The notes: generated by a model not told the origin, from the letters alone. Positions 1 through 9,174 are shown, counted from the first letter of the stretch. The stretch: 27,500 bases of DNA from Prorocentrum cordatum (GCA_963575745.1 CAUYUJ010014764.1:233672-261171); one strand, 5' to 3'. Numbers and translations are program-made.

Positions 1-140
1 GTGTTGTGTTCGTGTTGTTTTCAATCCGCCTTGTTTTCCGTTTTGTTTTCCATATGTTTTCGTTTTGTTTCGTTTTGTGTTCGTGTTCGATTTGTTTTCG
101 TTGTCCCTCTCTTTGTCTTCAGTCCGTCTTCAACGCAAAA
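1..140. other. T/G-rich low-complexity stretch, no gene
   Basis: The first 140 bases are dominated by TTTTCG, TTTTGT and GTGTTCG words and look like a decayed short tandem repeat. Open frames here translate to Phe/Ser/Cys-rich peptides, as expected from the base composition. From 140 to about 400 I see no gene or repeat that I recognise. Confidence 0.5.
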
Positions 141-408
141 CGATATCGAAACAAAAACGGCCCACGAGATCGCCAAAACACCGTTTAGGTCCACCCCTGG
201 GCCAGAGAACAGGGGGGGAGAGCGGAAGGACGGCGAGGACGAGGATGATGAGGTGGACGGGGCAGCACACATGGCACAGGACGAGGATGATAAGGATCTA
301 ATGATTTCCAGCTGTAAATTAGGAGGCAACTACTGGGAGGTTTTCGTCGGAAAGATTAAGAAGGATTAAGCCCCATTTGGGAGCTGTTACGCCAGAGTGG
401 GCCTCGGA

Positions 409-490
409 CTAAGCAGGATTAAGCCGGATTAAGCGGAATTAAGCGGGATTAAACCGGATTAAGCGGTATTACGCCGGATTAAACCAGATG
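409..490. repeat. Degenerate decamer tandem repeat (GGATTAAGCS)n
   Basis: About eight consecutive units of the form GGATTAAGCC or GGATTAAGCG run through this stretch, with single-base variants such as GGAATTAAGC and GGTATTACGC. A few related GATTAAG words occur just upstream (about 353-370). It is a decayed minisatellite with no coding potential of its own. Confidence 0.8.
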
Positions 491-570
491 AAGTCGGACT
501 TCGGACCAGGGCAAAATCAGAATTTGACCTCCCAGGAGTTGCATCCGAATGTACAGTGGAGGCCAGTCCA

Positions 571-735
571 CAAGAAACCTGCCACAAGAAACCCAACCCT
601 GAGACCCCAAGACGTCCATCGATGTCTGGAATGTGGGAACGTCACCTTCTCCATGGCAAAAGCATCGAAGCCCAAAAAACCCAGGGCACCCTGGAGGCAA
701 GCAGGGTGCTTCTTGGCACGGGCTGCCACTGTGAC
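571..735 (-). repeat. Dispersed repeat family A, copy 1
   Basis: This stretch is strongly similar to 2457-2609 and 9010-9166. The shared core is AAACCCAGGGCACCCTGGAG followed by GCAAGCAGGGTG-type sequence, with GACGTCCATCGA upstream and CCACTGT downstream. On the minus strand all three copies translate to closely similar peptides (AKKHPACLQGALGFLG-like, then SMDVLGSQGWVSCGRFLV-like). The frame shifts part-way through this copy. Such conservation could reflect a coding ancestor or simply recent common origin. I do not recognise the family. Confidence 0.8.
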
Positions 736-772
736 ACTTTCCAGCTGTATCCTCGAGGTCGCCTAACCTCAG

Positions 773-803
773 GTCGGGCCTGTCCCCCTGCAGGGGGATC
801 TTG
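773..803. repeat. Partial arm of the GTCGGGCCTGTCCC fold-back family
   Basis: The sequence GGTCGGGCCTGTCCCCCTGC followed by AGGGGGA matches the arms of the fold-back at 855-1012. It lies 52 bases before that element and shares its arm orientation with the right arm, which suggests a second, incomplete unit of the same family. Confidence 0.65.
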
Positions 804-854
804 GACGAAAGATCAAAAACTAGTCAACAGATGTTCAAAACATGCCCATCAATA

Positions 855-1012
855 GTCAACAAATCGTCCCCGGACTAAATTTGGACTATTTTTGAATATT
901 CCTCCTGTCGAGGGACAGGCCCGACTGAAGCCTAGCCTTAAGTCGGGCCTGTCCCTTTACAGGAGGAAGATTCGCAAACAGTGAAACATAGTCTGGGGAC
1001 GATTTATTTGTG
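855..1012. mobile_element. Fold-back (MITE-like) element with 72-bp arms
   Basis: Bases 855-926 and the reverse complement of 941-1012 align over about 72 bases with few mismatches. The inner 26 bases are nearly perfect (CCTCCTGT..AGGGACAGGC then CCGACT), and the loop 927-940 is only 14 bases. As single-stranded DNA or RNA this would form a long hairpin. There is no internal ORF, so if mobile it would be non-autonomous. Related arms occur at 773-803, 1131-1150 and 25095-25270. I see no clear target-site duplication. Confidence 0.8.
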
Positions 1013-1093
1013 TTTGTCTCACTGTTTCGGGTGCGGGTGTGTTCTTCTCTCTCTTTGCTTTTCGTGCTGCATGTTTTCGATGTTCCCCTTCCT

Positions 1094-1225
1094 TACACAC
1101 AAAGAATCCGTGTTTCGGCCAACATCCGCCCGTAGGGGGACACGCCCGACCCACGCCCACGTACACACAAAGAATCCGTGTTTCGGCCAACATCCGCCCG
1201 TAGGGGGACACGCCCGACCCACGCC
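1094..1225. repeat. Perfect 64-bp tandem duplication
   Basis: Bases 1094-1157 and 1162-1225 are identical over 64 bases, separated by CACG, giving a 68-bp period. Each unit ends in CGTAGGGGGACACGCCCGAC, a left arm of the GTCGGGC fold-back family. The identity implies a recent duplication or gene conversion, or an assembly artefact. Confidence 0.9.
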
Positions 1226-1228
1226 GAG

Positions 1229-1473
1229 CTAGAGGCCTCCTAGATGGGGTCGGAGTAGATGGCGTCGGAGGATCGCGCCGCATCGCCGATACATCGGCGA
1301 TGTATCGGCGATGTATCGGCGATGCACCGGCGATGCAACGTCGACATCGGCGGTGCATCGTCGGAGTCGACGTGGAGCAAGTCGGGCTCCGCATCGAGCT
1401 GCATCGCCGATGCATCGGCGATGCGGCGCGATCCTCAGACCCCATCTGCTCCGACCCCACCTAGGAGGCCTAG
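1229..1473. mobile_element. Fold-back element with ~70-bp inverted repeats
   Basis: The left arm, about 1229-1302, and the reverse complement of 1402-1473 match almost throughout. Both carry AGGCCTCCTAG, GGGGTCGGAG, GAGGATCGCGCCGCATCGCC and CATCGGCGATG. The centre contains further ATCGGCGATG palindromic units. There is no internal gene. Fragments of the ATCGGCGATGC unit recur near 2871 and 24736. It is best read as a MITE-like or fold-back element of unknown family. Confidence 0.8.
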
Positions 1474-1673
1474 ACTAGCCCCGCGCACCGCGCCCGCCCA
1501 CCGCGCCCCGCGGGGCGGTTGCGCGCGATCCCCCCTCGCGCGCCCTCGCGCGCCACCGCGCCGCCCCCCCCCCCCCCGGCGAGGGGGCGGCCGCCCTGGC
1601 TCCGGGCCCGCGGTCGCCGCGGTCGCAGCGGTCGCAGCGGAGGCCGGTCCACAAACGGAAGCTTCCCGCCTGC

Positions 1674-1811
1674 CTCCTCCTCCTCCTCCTCTCTCCTCCT
1701 CCTCTCCTCCTCCCCTCCTCCTCCTCCTCCTCCTCCTCCTCCTCCTCCTCCTCCTCCTCCTCCTCCTCCTCCTCCTCCTCCTCCTCCTCCACCTCCTCCT
1801 CCTCCTCCTCT
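1674..1811. repeat. (CTC)n trinucleotide tract
   Basis: A nearly uninterrupted CTC/TCC tract lies inside a very GC-rich block (1474-1930) that otherwise shows no gene. All long open frames here are poly-Leu, poly-Pro, poly-Ser, poly-Glu, poly-Arg or poly-Gly translations of the repeat and are not credible proteins. Confidence 0.95.
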
Positions 1812-1930
1812 GCTGGAGGCGCACGCCCGACCCGACAGCGCCGCCCCGCCGCACATCTTGCAGTGGGACCGCTCCCGGGGCGCCGTGGCCCGCAAGCGCC
1901 CGCCACGAAGCTCGCGCCGAGGAGGAGGAG

Positions 1931-2077
1931 CGAGGCCCCTTCTTCCCAGAAGTTGCTCTTCGAGTCCCCACGCAAGCCCTTCGGGGAGCCTCGGGCAAGC
2001 AGGCTGCACAACAGTCAAGGAGCACCGAGCCCCTCCCCAGGGAAAAGGGTGCCTTCTTCAGCGCCCCGACTGTATGC
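1931..2077 (-). repeat. Dispersed repeat family F, copy 1
   Basis: It matches 9771-9912. Both begin CGAGGCCCCTT and share CCCCTCCC, GAAAAGGGT and finally TTCAGCGCCCCGACTGTATG near the end. The minus strand of both copies reads HTVGALKK(A/E)PFS(L/F)GRGSV. This copy is the first of four different repeats that abut between 1931 and 2609. Family unknown. Confidence 0.75.
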
Positions 2078-2096
2078 TGCTCGCATCTCGGGGGGA

Positions 2097-2272
2097 ACGA
2101 GAGGGGGGGATATAGCAAAGGGCAGGGTAGAGAAGCAGCTCGCGTAGCTGATTTTCCCAGCGCCTGGAGGCGCCCGTCCATCGAGGAATGATCCCGGCGG
2201 CGGGGCCGAAACCAGCTGCATGCAGCAGAGCTCGTAACCCCCCCTTTCCCTATCCCCCCCTTTCGTTCGGCA
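2097..2272. mobile_element. Dispersed repeat family E, copy 1, with G-run inverted ends
   Basis: It matches 20808-20998. Shared internal words include TCGAGGAATG and CCGAAACCAGCTGCATGCAG. The left end (GAGAGGGGGGGAT..AAAGGG) and the reverse complement of the right end (GAAAGGGGGGGATAGGGAAA) form imperfect inverted repeats, as in a MITE. The minus strand reads RKGGIGKGGVT.SAACSWFRP in both copies. Confidence 0.75.
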
Positions 2273-2276
2273 CGAG

Positions 2277-2450
2277 CATCGTACTTCAGGACGACATCCC
2301 AGAAATAACCTCGAGTATCCAGAAAAGTGTCGAAACGGTGTCGAACGAGTATCGCCTCCCAGGGCCCGACATGCAAAAGCCCTCCAGTGTGGGTACTTTC
2401 TTGGTGCTCGAATTCTTTCTGGTGATCAAGGTTGACATAAGTTGGAGCAT
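2277..2450 (-). repeat. Dispersed repeat family D, copy 1
   Basis: It matches 23434-23604 over about 170 bases. Shared words include GTATCC/GCCCGGAAAAGTGTCGAAAC (variable first part), CCCAGGGCCCGACA and GTGATCAAGG. The minus strand of both copies reads VRH.FDTF..R.YFWDVVLKYD. It starts 4 bases after family E and ends 6 bases before family A. No function is recognised. Confidence 0.8.
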
Positions 2451-2456
2451 CAGATC

Positions 2457-2609
2457 CTTCCACATGAAACCTAACCCTGACAGCTCAGGACGTCCATCGA
2501 CTTTTCGGGTGGGAGCGTCGCGCCTTCCACAGGAAAGCCATCAAAACCCAAGAAACCCAGGGCACCCTGGAGGCAAGCAGGGCATCTCTTGGCATGGGCC
2601 CCCACTGTA
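2457..2609 (-). repeat. Dispersed repeat family A, copy 2
   Basis: It matches the copies at 571-735 and 9010-9166, including GGACGTCCATCGA, AAACCCAGGGCACCCTGGAG and CCCACTGTAAG. The minus-strand peptide AKRCPACLQGALGFLGFDGF is close to that of the other copies. It closes the four-repeat composite that begins at 1931. From 2610 to 3170 I see no gene. Confidence 0.8.
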
Positions 2610-3169
2610 AGCCACCCCATTTCGCGCACAACGCCCTGCGACGGCGATGTGCGAGTCACCTCTGCGCCCACGCTTGGCGAGCCCGGCATGGGTGCGGGAA
2701 GGGGAACATTGGGCACGACTCCCAACACGGTCGTCGTTCGGCAAGCAACCATTTGACTCAAATCCACAACGCCCGCGGCGACACTGACAGCGAGACCTGT
2801 TGAAAAAAAAGACGGGAACGGCCGTCGGGCTTCGTCCCCATTCTTGAGGGGAACGTTGGGGGGGGCCTAGAATCGGCGATGCATCGCCGATAGATCGCTG
2901 AAACCGATGTAGCCCCGCGGTATCGAATCAGCACGTCCCTGGGCCCCTATCGGAGATGCAAGCAAAGACAAATGGGCGGTTGGGGGCCGATGCATCCCCT
3001 GAACATATCCCCCCTAACATTCCCGTGACCTCCCGCTTCCTTGTTTTCGGGCCATAACTCGCGCCTCCAGCGGAAAGGTCCGGGCACCACCGGAACGCTC
3101 TCGGCGAGGCAAAACCGTTGGAAGGCATCCCGAGGCTGGAGAGCCGCGGAGAACAGACGAAAAAGTCCG

Positions 3170-3345
3170 AGATGGATCGAATCGCGACATCGGATCGGAT
3201 CGAATACGCGGATCGCCAGCGAATCGTCGAGAAGCGAATTCGAATCGGACCCCCTCGCCTGGCCCCGGCTGGTCCTGATCAAACCAAATCGACTCGGATC
3301 GAAATCGCGGCCCCAGCTGGCGAATCGAGTCGCACCGAATCGGAT
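3170..3345. repeat. Decayed GATCG/AATCG-rich repeat
   Basis: GATCG, AATCG and TCGAATCGGATCG-like words recur irregularly through this stretch. A similar but shorter AATCGAATCG pattern appears near 27380. It looks like an old short tandem repeat. The open frames across it are Arg/Ser/Ile-rich and unconvincing. Confidence 0.55.
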
Positions 3346-3477
3346 CGCAGGAAGCCCGCCAAGGCCGCAGGAGGCCGAGAGGCGGCAGAGGCTACTTCCG
3401 CGAGGGCCCTGTGCGCCATCTGCGTAGAGGCTCCCATGCGGGGCCCCAACATCGTATGGTGACGGACATCCTGGTCC

Positions 3478-4010
3478 TCCTCCGCCTCCTCCTCTTCCTA
3501 TCCCCCTTCCTCCTCTTCCTCCTCCACAGCCTTCCTTTTCCTCCTCCTCCTCGTCCTCCTCCTCTTCCTGTTCCTCCTCCTCCTCTTCCTATCCCCCTTC
3601 CTCCTCCTCCTTTTCCTCAGCCTCTTCCTCCTCCTCCTCCTCCTCCGCAACCTCTCTTTTCCTTCTCCTCCTCCTCCACCTCTTCCTCTTCCTCCTCCTC
3701 CTCCTGTTCCACCTCTCCTTCTCCTCCTCACACTCCGCCTCCATTCCGTTTCCTCCTCCTCTTCGTCCTCATCCTCCTCCTACTCTTCCTCCTCCTCCTT
3801 TTTTTTCGTCCTAGTCGTCGTCCTCCTCCTCCTCCTCCTCCTCCTCCTCCTCCTCCTCCTCCTCCTCCTCCCCGTCGGCCTCCTCCCCCTCCCCCTTTCC
3901 TCGTCCTTCTCCGTTTCCTACTCCACCCTCATGTTCCTCCTCTCTTGTCTTTCCTTTTCCTCCTCGTCCTACTTTTCCTCCTCCTCCTCTTCCTCCTCAC
4001 CCCCTCATCC
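3478..4010. repeat. 530-bp polypyrimidine (CCT/CTT) tract
   Basis: This is a long, imperfect CTC/CCT/CTT repeat with almost no purines on the plus strand. The purest part is a (CCT)n run at about 3822-3875. It could adopt triplex (H-DNA) structure. The 218-residue Pro/Leu/Ser frame across it is a repeat translation, not a gene. Confidence 0.9.
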
Positions 4011-4149
4011 TCGATTATTTTTCTGTATAGCTTACCTTCCGTGTCGCACCACCGGACGTGTCCGTAAGCCCGGCCTGGCGTTTCGCCTGAGATTTCTCGC
4101 CACTCCTGCGCATGAAACTTCCAATTTGTAAACACTTCAAGGATGGAAC

Positions 4150-4390
4150 TCTGGTCGTTGGTAGAATATAGAACTCACCGTAGCCCCGCGCACATTCGTA
4201 TTGAACGCGTGCGCCCGTATCACAGATTGACCCCAAGTCATTTTCAAAATGCGATTATCGCCTTAGCGCCGCGCACCTTCGTCTCGAAAACTTGCTGCAA
4301 TGTCAAAGATGGAAGCCAGCTTGTTTTCAAAATGTGGTAATGCGGGTCTCGCCGTAGCGCCGCGCACACCAGTCTTAATCAACCCACTCA
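4150..4390. repeat. Degenerate ~85-90-bp repeat anchored on GCGCCGCGCAC
   Basis: The anchor (G/C)C(G/C)CCGCGCAC occurs at 4184, 4266 and 4357, each time after a TAG-type lead (CCGTAGC or CCTTAGC). TTTTCAAAATG(C/T)G precedes the second and third. Two further anchors, about 77 bases apart, lie at 5139 and 5216. It is a decayed tandem repeat with no gene. Confidence 0.55.
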
Positions 4391-4394
4391 AAGA

Positions 4395-4810
4395 TGGGCC
4401 GCGCACATCCATACCACCCAGCCGTGATCATCCGATTCGAACATACATCCACCCGACCCATTTCGCACAGTATGGTGCCAAACTGGTGCCAAAAAACAGG
4501 TTTGCCCACATCAATGCGGCCGAGCCCTGGTCATCCGATGGAAACGATACTTTTCGACGCACATCCATGCGGCCCAACTCTCACCATCCAGCGCCAAAAC
4601 AGCGGTGCAGTTCCATCCGACCCGACCCTCACCATCCGATGCAACATATACGGTTCTGCTGTAGCCCTTGCGACCCAGCCTTCATCATCGTAGGTAAAAC
4701 GTACGACCCGGTGCACACCCATCCGACCCAAGCCGCGCCATCGTCATGAGCCTAGGGAAGGCGCACGGTCACGCGACCCAGCCCCCGTCATCCCACGCAA
4801 AACAAGCGCC
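4395..4810. repeat. 52-bp degenerate minisatellite, about eight units
   Basis: Units of the form CACATCCATnCGACCCAnCC followed by (T)CATCATCCGA..AAAAC recur with starts near 4400, 4453, 4506, 4558, 4611, 4663, 4713 and 4764. Individual units are about 60-75% similar by eye. From 4811 to about 5480 I see no gene beyond the two anchors at 5139 and 5216. Confidence 0.65.
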
Positions 4811-5482
4811 CGGGGGCACTGCAGGAAGAAACGAACCAATGCGTCGATAGCATGCCCATGGCAAATCGATGTGTTTCGGGCACTCCTCGCCGACTCCGAT
4901 GTTAGGCCCAGCGCTCCACAGGCTGCCCCAGGCGCTCCCAGACGTCCAAGCGCTCCCAGACGCCATCACCACTCCCCAAGCGTTACCAAACTCGCCGTCG
5001 CCACCATTTGCAACAACATCCACATCCTCATCCTCGTCGCTCTCGTTGCCGCAGACGGCCTCAATGATCAGATGGATTCAGTTTTCGTTGATTTGCAAAC
5101 CGCAACTGGTCCTAAGAATGGGGTCTTCGCGTCGGTGACGCCGCGCGCCATCGTTTTACGCGGCCACAAGAAACATAAAATGCGGACCGAATTCAAAAAA
5201 AGAGCTCTCGCCTGGGCGCCGCGCACACTCGGATTCCAAATTTTCACCAAATGGCGCCCGTTCCAACTCGGCCAGGGCATTGGATGGAGAAACCTTAGAA
5301 AAATAAACCCAGGCCTGGAGGCCAGTGAAACTCCTATCGTGGATCGGCAATGGATATCACCACCGCACTCATTAGATAATGAAGTAAGTCTCCAGGGTCT
5401 GAAGCCTGGCGCCATGGCTGGCCCGCGTCTGTGGTCAAGGGCTGCTGGTCAATCCGTCTGAATAACCTCGTCCACGCGATGG

Positions 5483-7377
5483 TCAAGGTCGCTGTCGTCG
5501 TACGCGGCGGCGTGCCAAACTCGCCGCGCGCGGCGTCGTCTCTTTGCGCTCCAACGCCGCCATCGGACCTTCAATCTGAATCCGTGGATTCCCCGGCAAC
5601 TTCGACTGCTTCGTCTCTCCCGGTGGCGCAGTTATGCCCCTCTGCACTTGGCGGGGCGGGCGGGCGGTACTGCCCCTGATGACGTTCGTCTGGTTGCGAT
5701 GCGCATGCTGCATGTACTTCAGCTGGCGGCTGCGAGGTCCTCGTCGTCCGCGCCGATATCGGCATGCCGAGGGCCTGGTTGATGGCGTCGTCCTCCTGCT
5801 TGTAAAGCATGGTCGTTCACTGGCTGCTCGTAGCTGTGAATGTTCGCGATGACCGTTTGGCGGTATCCTTCTTTATGCTCGGTGTTCTCAAGGCCCCTTC
5901 TGCGCGCGTTCTGCCCGATGCTGGCAGGCCTCTGCTGGCGCCCCTCGCTGGCCGCGTGGATTGTGGCGCCCGTTTTGCTCCAGTACCTCCTGCTTCGCTT
6001 GTGCGTTTCTCCCCGCCTCTGATGCAAGATTGCGCTGTCGCCGTGGCCTTAGATGCTGGCTTCTCCCGGTGTGGCCTCGACGCTGGCGATGTGGCCCTCG
6101 GCTTCTAGGGTCACGTTGTAATACCTATTCCGCCTGCCTCCTGATGATATTTCTGCGTCTCGAAGATTATGCTCCACGTTGTCTAGCACCTCGCTGCTGT
6201 TGGCGGGCTTCTTCTGCATTCCCTGGAGCTCTCTCTCTCTCTCTCTGTAGCTGGCTGTTGCCTGGTGTCAGCGGGTGATGCCCCATATCAGCCAGCGGTC
6301 TCCGCGCGACTTCGATCGCCTCCTCCAACCGGTAAAGCTTGAACGAGTGGATGGTCTGCATGCGCTCGTGGTGTGCTGCCTCCTTTCTGTGGCCTGCCCT
6401 GAGCCTTGCACTCCCTTCCTAAGCTCCTCGTCGTAAGTGCCAGCCTTTGTCGCCTCGCGGTGCCGATGATGTCCATGCTGACGCGCAGCATCTTCCGCTG
6501 CTCGGATTCGTGTTCTGAGAATGGTGATTTCGTCGCTGGCTTCGGCATTGCTTCCTCAGCACGTTTGGCCATGCGCTGGTTGCCCTCCTTCAGAATATTG
6601 TGCATGGTGCCGAGGCCCCGTCCGTCTGTGGTTCCCCCTGCCCATGTCTGCCACCTCGGGGCTGGTGATGGTGTAGGCGATCGTCTTGGCAATCTGTCCC
6701 ACTGTGATTGATCTGCTTTCTCAAAATCTGCTTCTGCGTCGGTATGTCGATCATCGCTGGCGTTGCTGCTGTCGCACTGGAAAATGGTGAGCTCCTCGAT
6801 TATGTTCTCGGTCGCTTTCATGTATATCGTTATCTGCTGCTGGTGGATGCATGCGTGCTCGCAGTGGTCATCCAAAGCCCTGTCGGCGTCGGGGATCTCC
6901 CTCGCCTGCTGGGACGAGGCATGCTGCATTGGACCACCGCTCTGATAAAGGCGATATGTGTGACGGTGTCGGTGGAAAGTAAACCTCCCGCTTTCTCGAC
7001 GATAGCAGCTGCCGCTCTTCGCTCCTCGGCGTGTTTGATCTTTTTAACATTCGCCCCTCAGCTTGTGGTCGTTGTGGGGCAACTCCCCGTCGCGCCTCGT
7101 GACGGCGTAGATGTTCCTGACGTTCTGGGCCGTGCTGGCGACGTGCTCGTTGTAATTGTAGTTGCAAGCCTTGCCGTCGTGCTCGTCGTAATTGTACTTG
7201 CCGTTCTGGCCGTCGTCCTTCTTCTTGGGCGTAGTTTCCCTTTTCGGATCGAGTCTTGCCCTTTTCCCTTGCTTGTCTTGCCCTTGGCCTTCTGGTTGTG
7301 GCTGGGGGGCTCATGGTGGTCGTTCCTCCCCTTGCAGTCCTGGTAAATGTTGTTCCCCAATCATGTTCCGGTTCCAA
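5483..7377 (-). pseudogene. Frame-broken coding-like region, function unknown
   Basis: This block differs from its surroundings: lower GC, no microsatellites, and successive minus-strand segments that read like protein in alternating frames. In order, these are a Lys-rich segment (GNNIYQDCKGRND, then KAKGKTSKGKG, about 7360-7260), a Tyr/Asn-rich one (KYNYDEHDGKACNYNYNEHV, about 7220-7140), an Ala/Glu helix (VKKIKHAEERRAAAAIVEKA, about 7055-6990), a 213-residue open frame at 6929-6288 (AREIPDADRALDDHCEHACI; LRVSMDIIGTARRQRL), a segment near 6361-6167 (IHSFKLYRLEEAIEVARRPL), EVLDNVEHNLRDAEISSGG near 6185-6130, and a final stretch at 5713-5483 (LKYMQHAHRNQTNVIRGSTA). At least five frame changes are needed. 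It may be a pseudogene, a retroelement ORF1, or a spliced gene whose introns I cannot define. I recognise no domain. Confidence 0.4.
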
Positions 7378-8459
7378 GAATTATCCTGATGGTTGTCGGC
7401 CTACTGGTCAATCTAGTTGCGGTTATTCCATCGTTCGAACCCTCAGCGAGTAGCTGGCGTGCTGTGGAGATGGTGCTGGATGTCGTGGTCAACGAGTTCA
7501 CGTGCAACGGCGACTCGTAGGATAACGCGTGCTTGAGTTTTTGTCCACGTAACCGTCGATGCCACGATTGTTTGAAGTCGCAGCCGTAGCGCCTCCACCT
7601 GGCAATTGACTTGAATACGTTCCGCATGCGAGATGCACGAGTATGGGTTGTAATGAATGTAAAAGGTACACGGGTGTGGGGAATGTGAACGGCATCTGGG
7701 GAACCAATTCGGTCGAGGTTTGCCCCCCTAGGGCTGGGGCGCTGCCGCGTTTTGTCTGGTCAGCGTGGTTCTTCCTCACCCTTCTCTTCCTCTACTTATC
7801 TGCCCTCCCTCCCCCCGACCAATCCTTCAATCATTCAGTTACGATGCGGCGCCGCGACATCTGTGCTCGCCATCTCGTGTCAGAAGGCCCCATCCTCCAG
7901 ATGCGCTTTGTTACATGCTCAAGGTCTGGGCGGCGTGCGGTTTCCCAGAATGCGCAACCAAGCTTCCAGCCCTTATTTTACTAACTCTTTGGGCCTAGGT
8001 GGTTTACGGGTCTTGTTATGCTAACCGCCTTTTGCCCCTTTGGGCGGAAGCTTACCATTGCATTTACAATGTCTGAATACTACTCTCCTCTCTCCTCTGG
8101 CTGCGTCCAGTGCACTTGTGATGTTCTGTTATGTTCGTTTGCCATGTGATGGTTTCTGGTGTTTGTTCCCGCTGCAGCGTGGGCTTCATTTTTGGATCGG
8201 TGGTTTGCTCCCGTCGTGCAGAAAAAAAACGCGCTCTCGCCCCAGCGCGGGCCATTTTTCTGGAGCCGAGTCCTTTCCCATCATGGTCGCCCCCCTCATT
8301 TTCCCCACTCCGCCTCTCCCTGGTCCTCCTGCTCCTCCCGCTTCTTCCCATTATGTTCCTGCTGCTGCTGTTCGTCCTCGCCCTTCCCTCCTGCTGATCC
8401 CCCTGCTCACCCGCCACCTCCTTTTATGTACGCAACTCCCCTTTCCGATTGCGCACAAC
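7378..8459. other. No gene recognised
   Basis: There are short open frames on both strands, including a Lys/Arg-rich minus-strand frame at 8417-8064, but none has a recognisable domain. The minus-strand frames at 7627-7361 may belong to the broken region downstream, because the 7361 stop is in phase with the Lys-rich segment that follows. Confidence 0.4.
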
Positions 8460-8585
8460 TCGCCATCGCTCGGAACTCCATCTCTTGTGTTTTTCGGTTT
8501 CGTGCGTGGCTTGTTCGTCAAACGATCAAGGATGCTCCTCGATGGCCCTCGCCGAAGGAAACATGCACATGTCCGAACGATGCCA
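8460..8585. mobile_element. MITE-like repeat family H, copy 1
   Basis: It matches 21313-21451 and 21807-21935. Shared words are TTCGGTTTCGTGCGTGG, GATCAAGGATGCTCCTCGAT and CTCGCCGAAGGAAA. The ends are inverted: CGCCATCGCTCGGA on the left against the reverse complement of TCCGAACGATGCCA on the right. It contains no ORF of its own. 8586-9009 has no recognisable gene. Confidence 0.8.
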
Positions 8586-9009
8586 AGACAAGGCGATACG
8601 GGTGTTCCTGTGGAGTTCCAGGTCGGCTATGACACGCGTCCGCAAACAGAGAAAAAACACCAGCGGAATGGGAAGGGATGGGAGGGATGGGGTGTCAGAC
8701 GTGGCGCGAGCACGCACAGCTTGCCCTCTACGCCCCTGTCCCTGGTTCTGGAACCCAGGGAGAAGGAGCAGACAGTCCTTCCACCTCTATTGAATGCGAT
8801 CGAACGCCCCTCCTTTCAAACCGGTGGTGTAACCAGTGACGATGGATGCACAGCTTTGCCTGGAGGGTCCTGAAAGGTTCTGAAGGTCCTTAGTCCTCTC
8901 CCAAACGCCGCCGTCGCCACCGCTTCCGGGACGCTGGTCAAGCGCGAACCTAAGAAGCCATGGCGACCGAGGCTCAGGCAGGAATGCTGGCGGGCTCGCT
9001 CGACAACGA

Positions 9010-9166
9010 GAAACCTTCCACAAAAAACCCAACCCCGAGACCCCAGGACGTCCATTGATTTCAGGTGTGGGAAAGTTACGATTTCCACCGGAAAACCACC
9101 TAAACCCAAGAAACCAAGGGCACCCTGGAGGCCAGCAGGGTGTTTCTTGGCAAGGGTCTCCACTGC
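9010..9166 (-). repeat. Dispersed repeat family A, copy 3
   Basis: This is the copy with the cleanest minus-strand frame: AKKHPAGLQGALGFLGLGGF and then SMDVLGSRGWVFCGRFLV are in one frame without interruption. It directly follows (in minus-strand sense) the coiled-coil exon candidate at 9175-9273 and is in frame with it. The other copies lie at 571-735 and 2457-2609. Confidence 0.8.
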
Positions 9167-9174
9167 ACCCCTGC

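Noticed and set aside
1259-2463. Long open frames on both strands (300 residues and more)
   Set aside because: They are translations of the fold-back element, the (CTC)n tract and the dispersed repeats, with overlapping frames of equal length on both strands.
3411-4067. A 218-residue Pro/Leu-rich frame resembling a proline-rich protein
   Set aside because: It is wholly explained by the polypyrimidine tract; no signal peptide, domain or flanking gene structure supports it.
4178-4367. CCGTAGC words as further spliced-leader relics
   Set aside because: Only the first 7-8 bases match; the rest (ATTTTGGCTCAAG) is absent and the words belong to the local GCGCCGCGCAC repeat.
7425-7460. TTCGAAC-containing sequence as a tRNA T-loop / B box
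   Set aside because: The flanking five-base stems do not pair and no acceptor or anticodon arm can be found.
8040-8873. A 277-residue plus-strand frame as a gene
   Set aside because: Its middle is the MITE-like family H copy (8460-8585), and the rest has no recognisable domain or codon signal.
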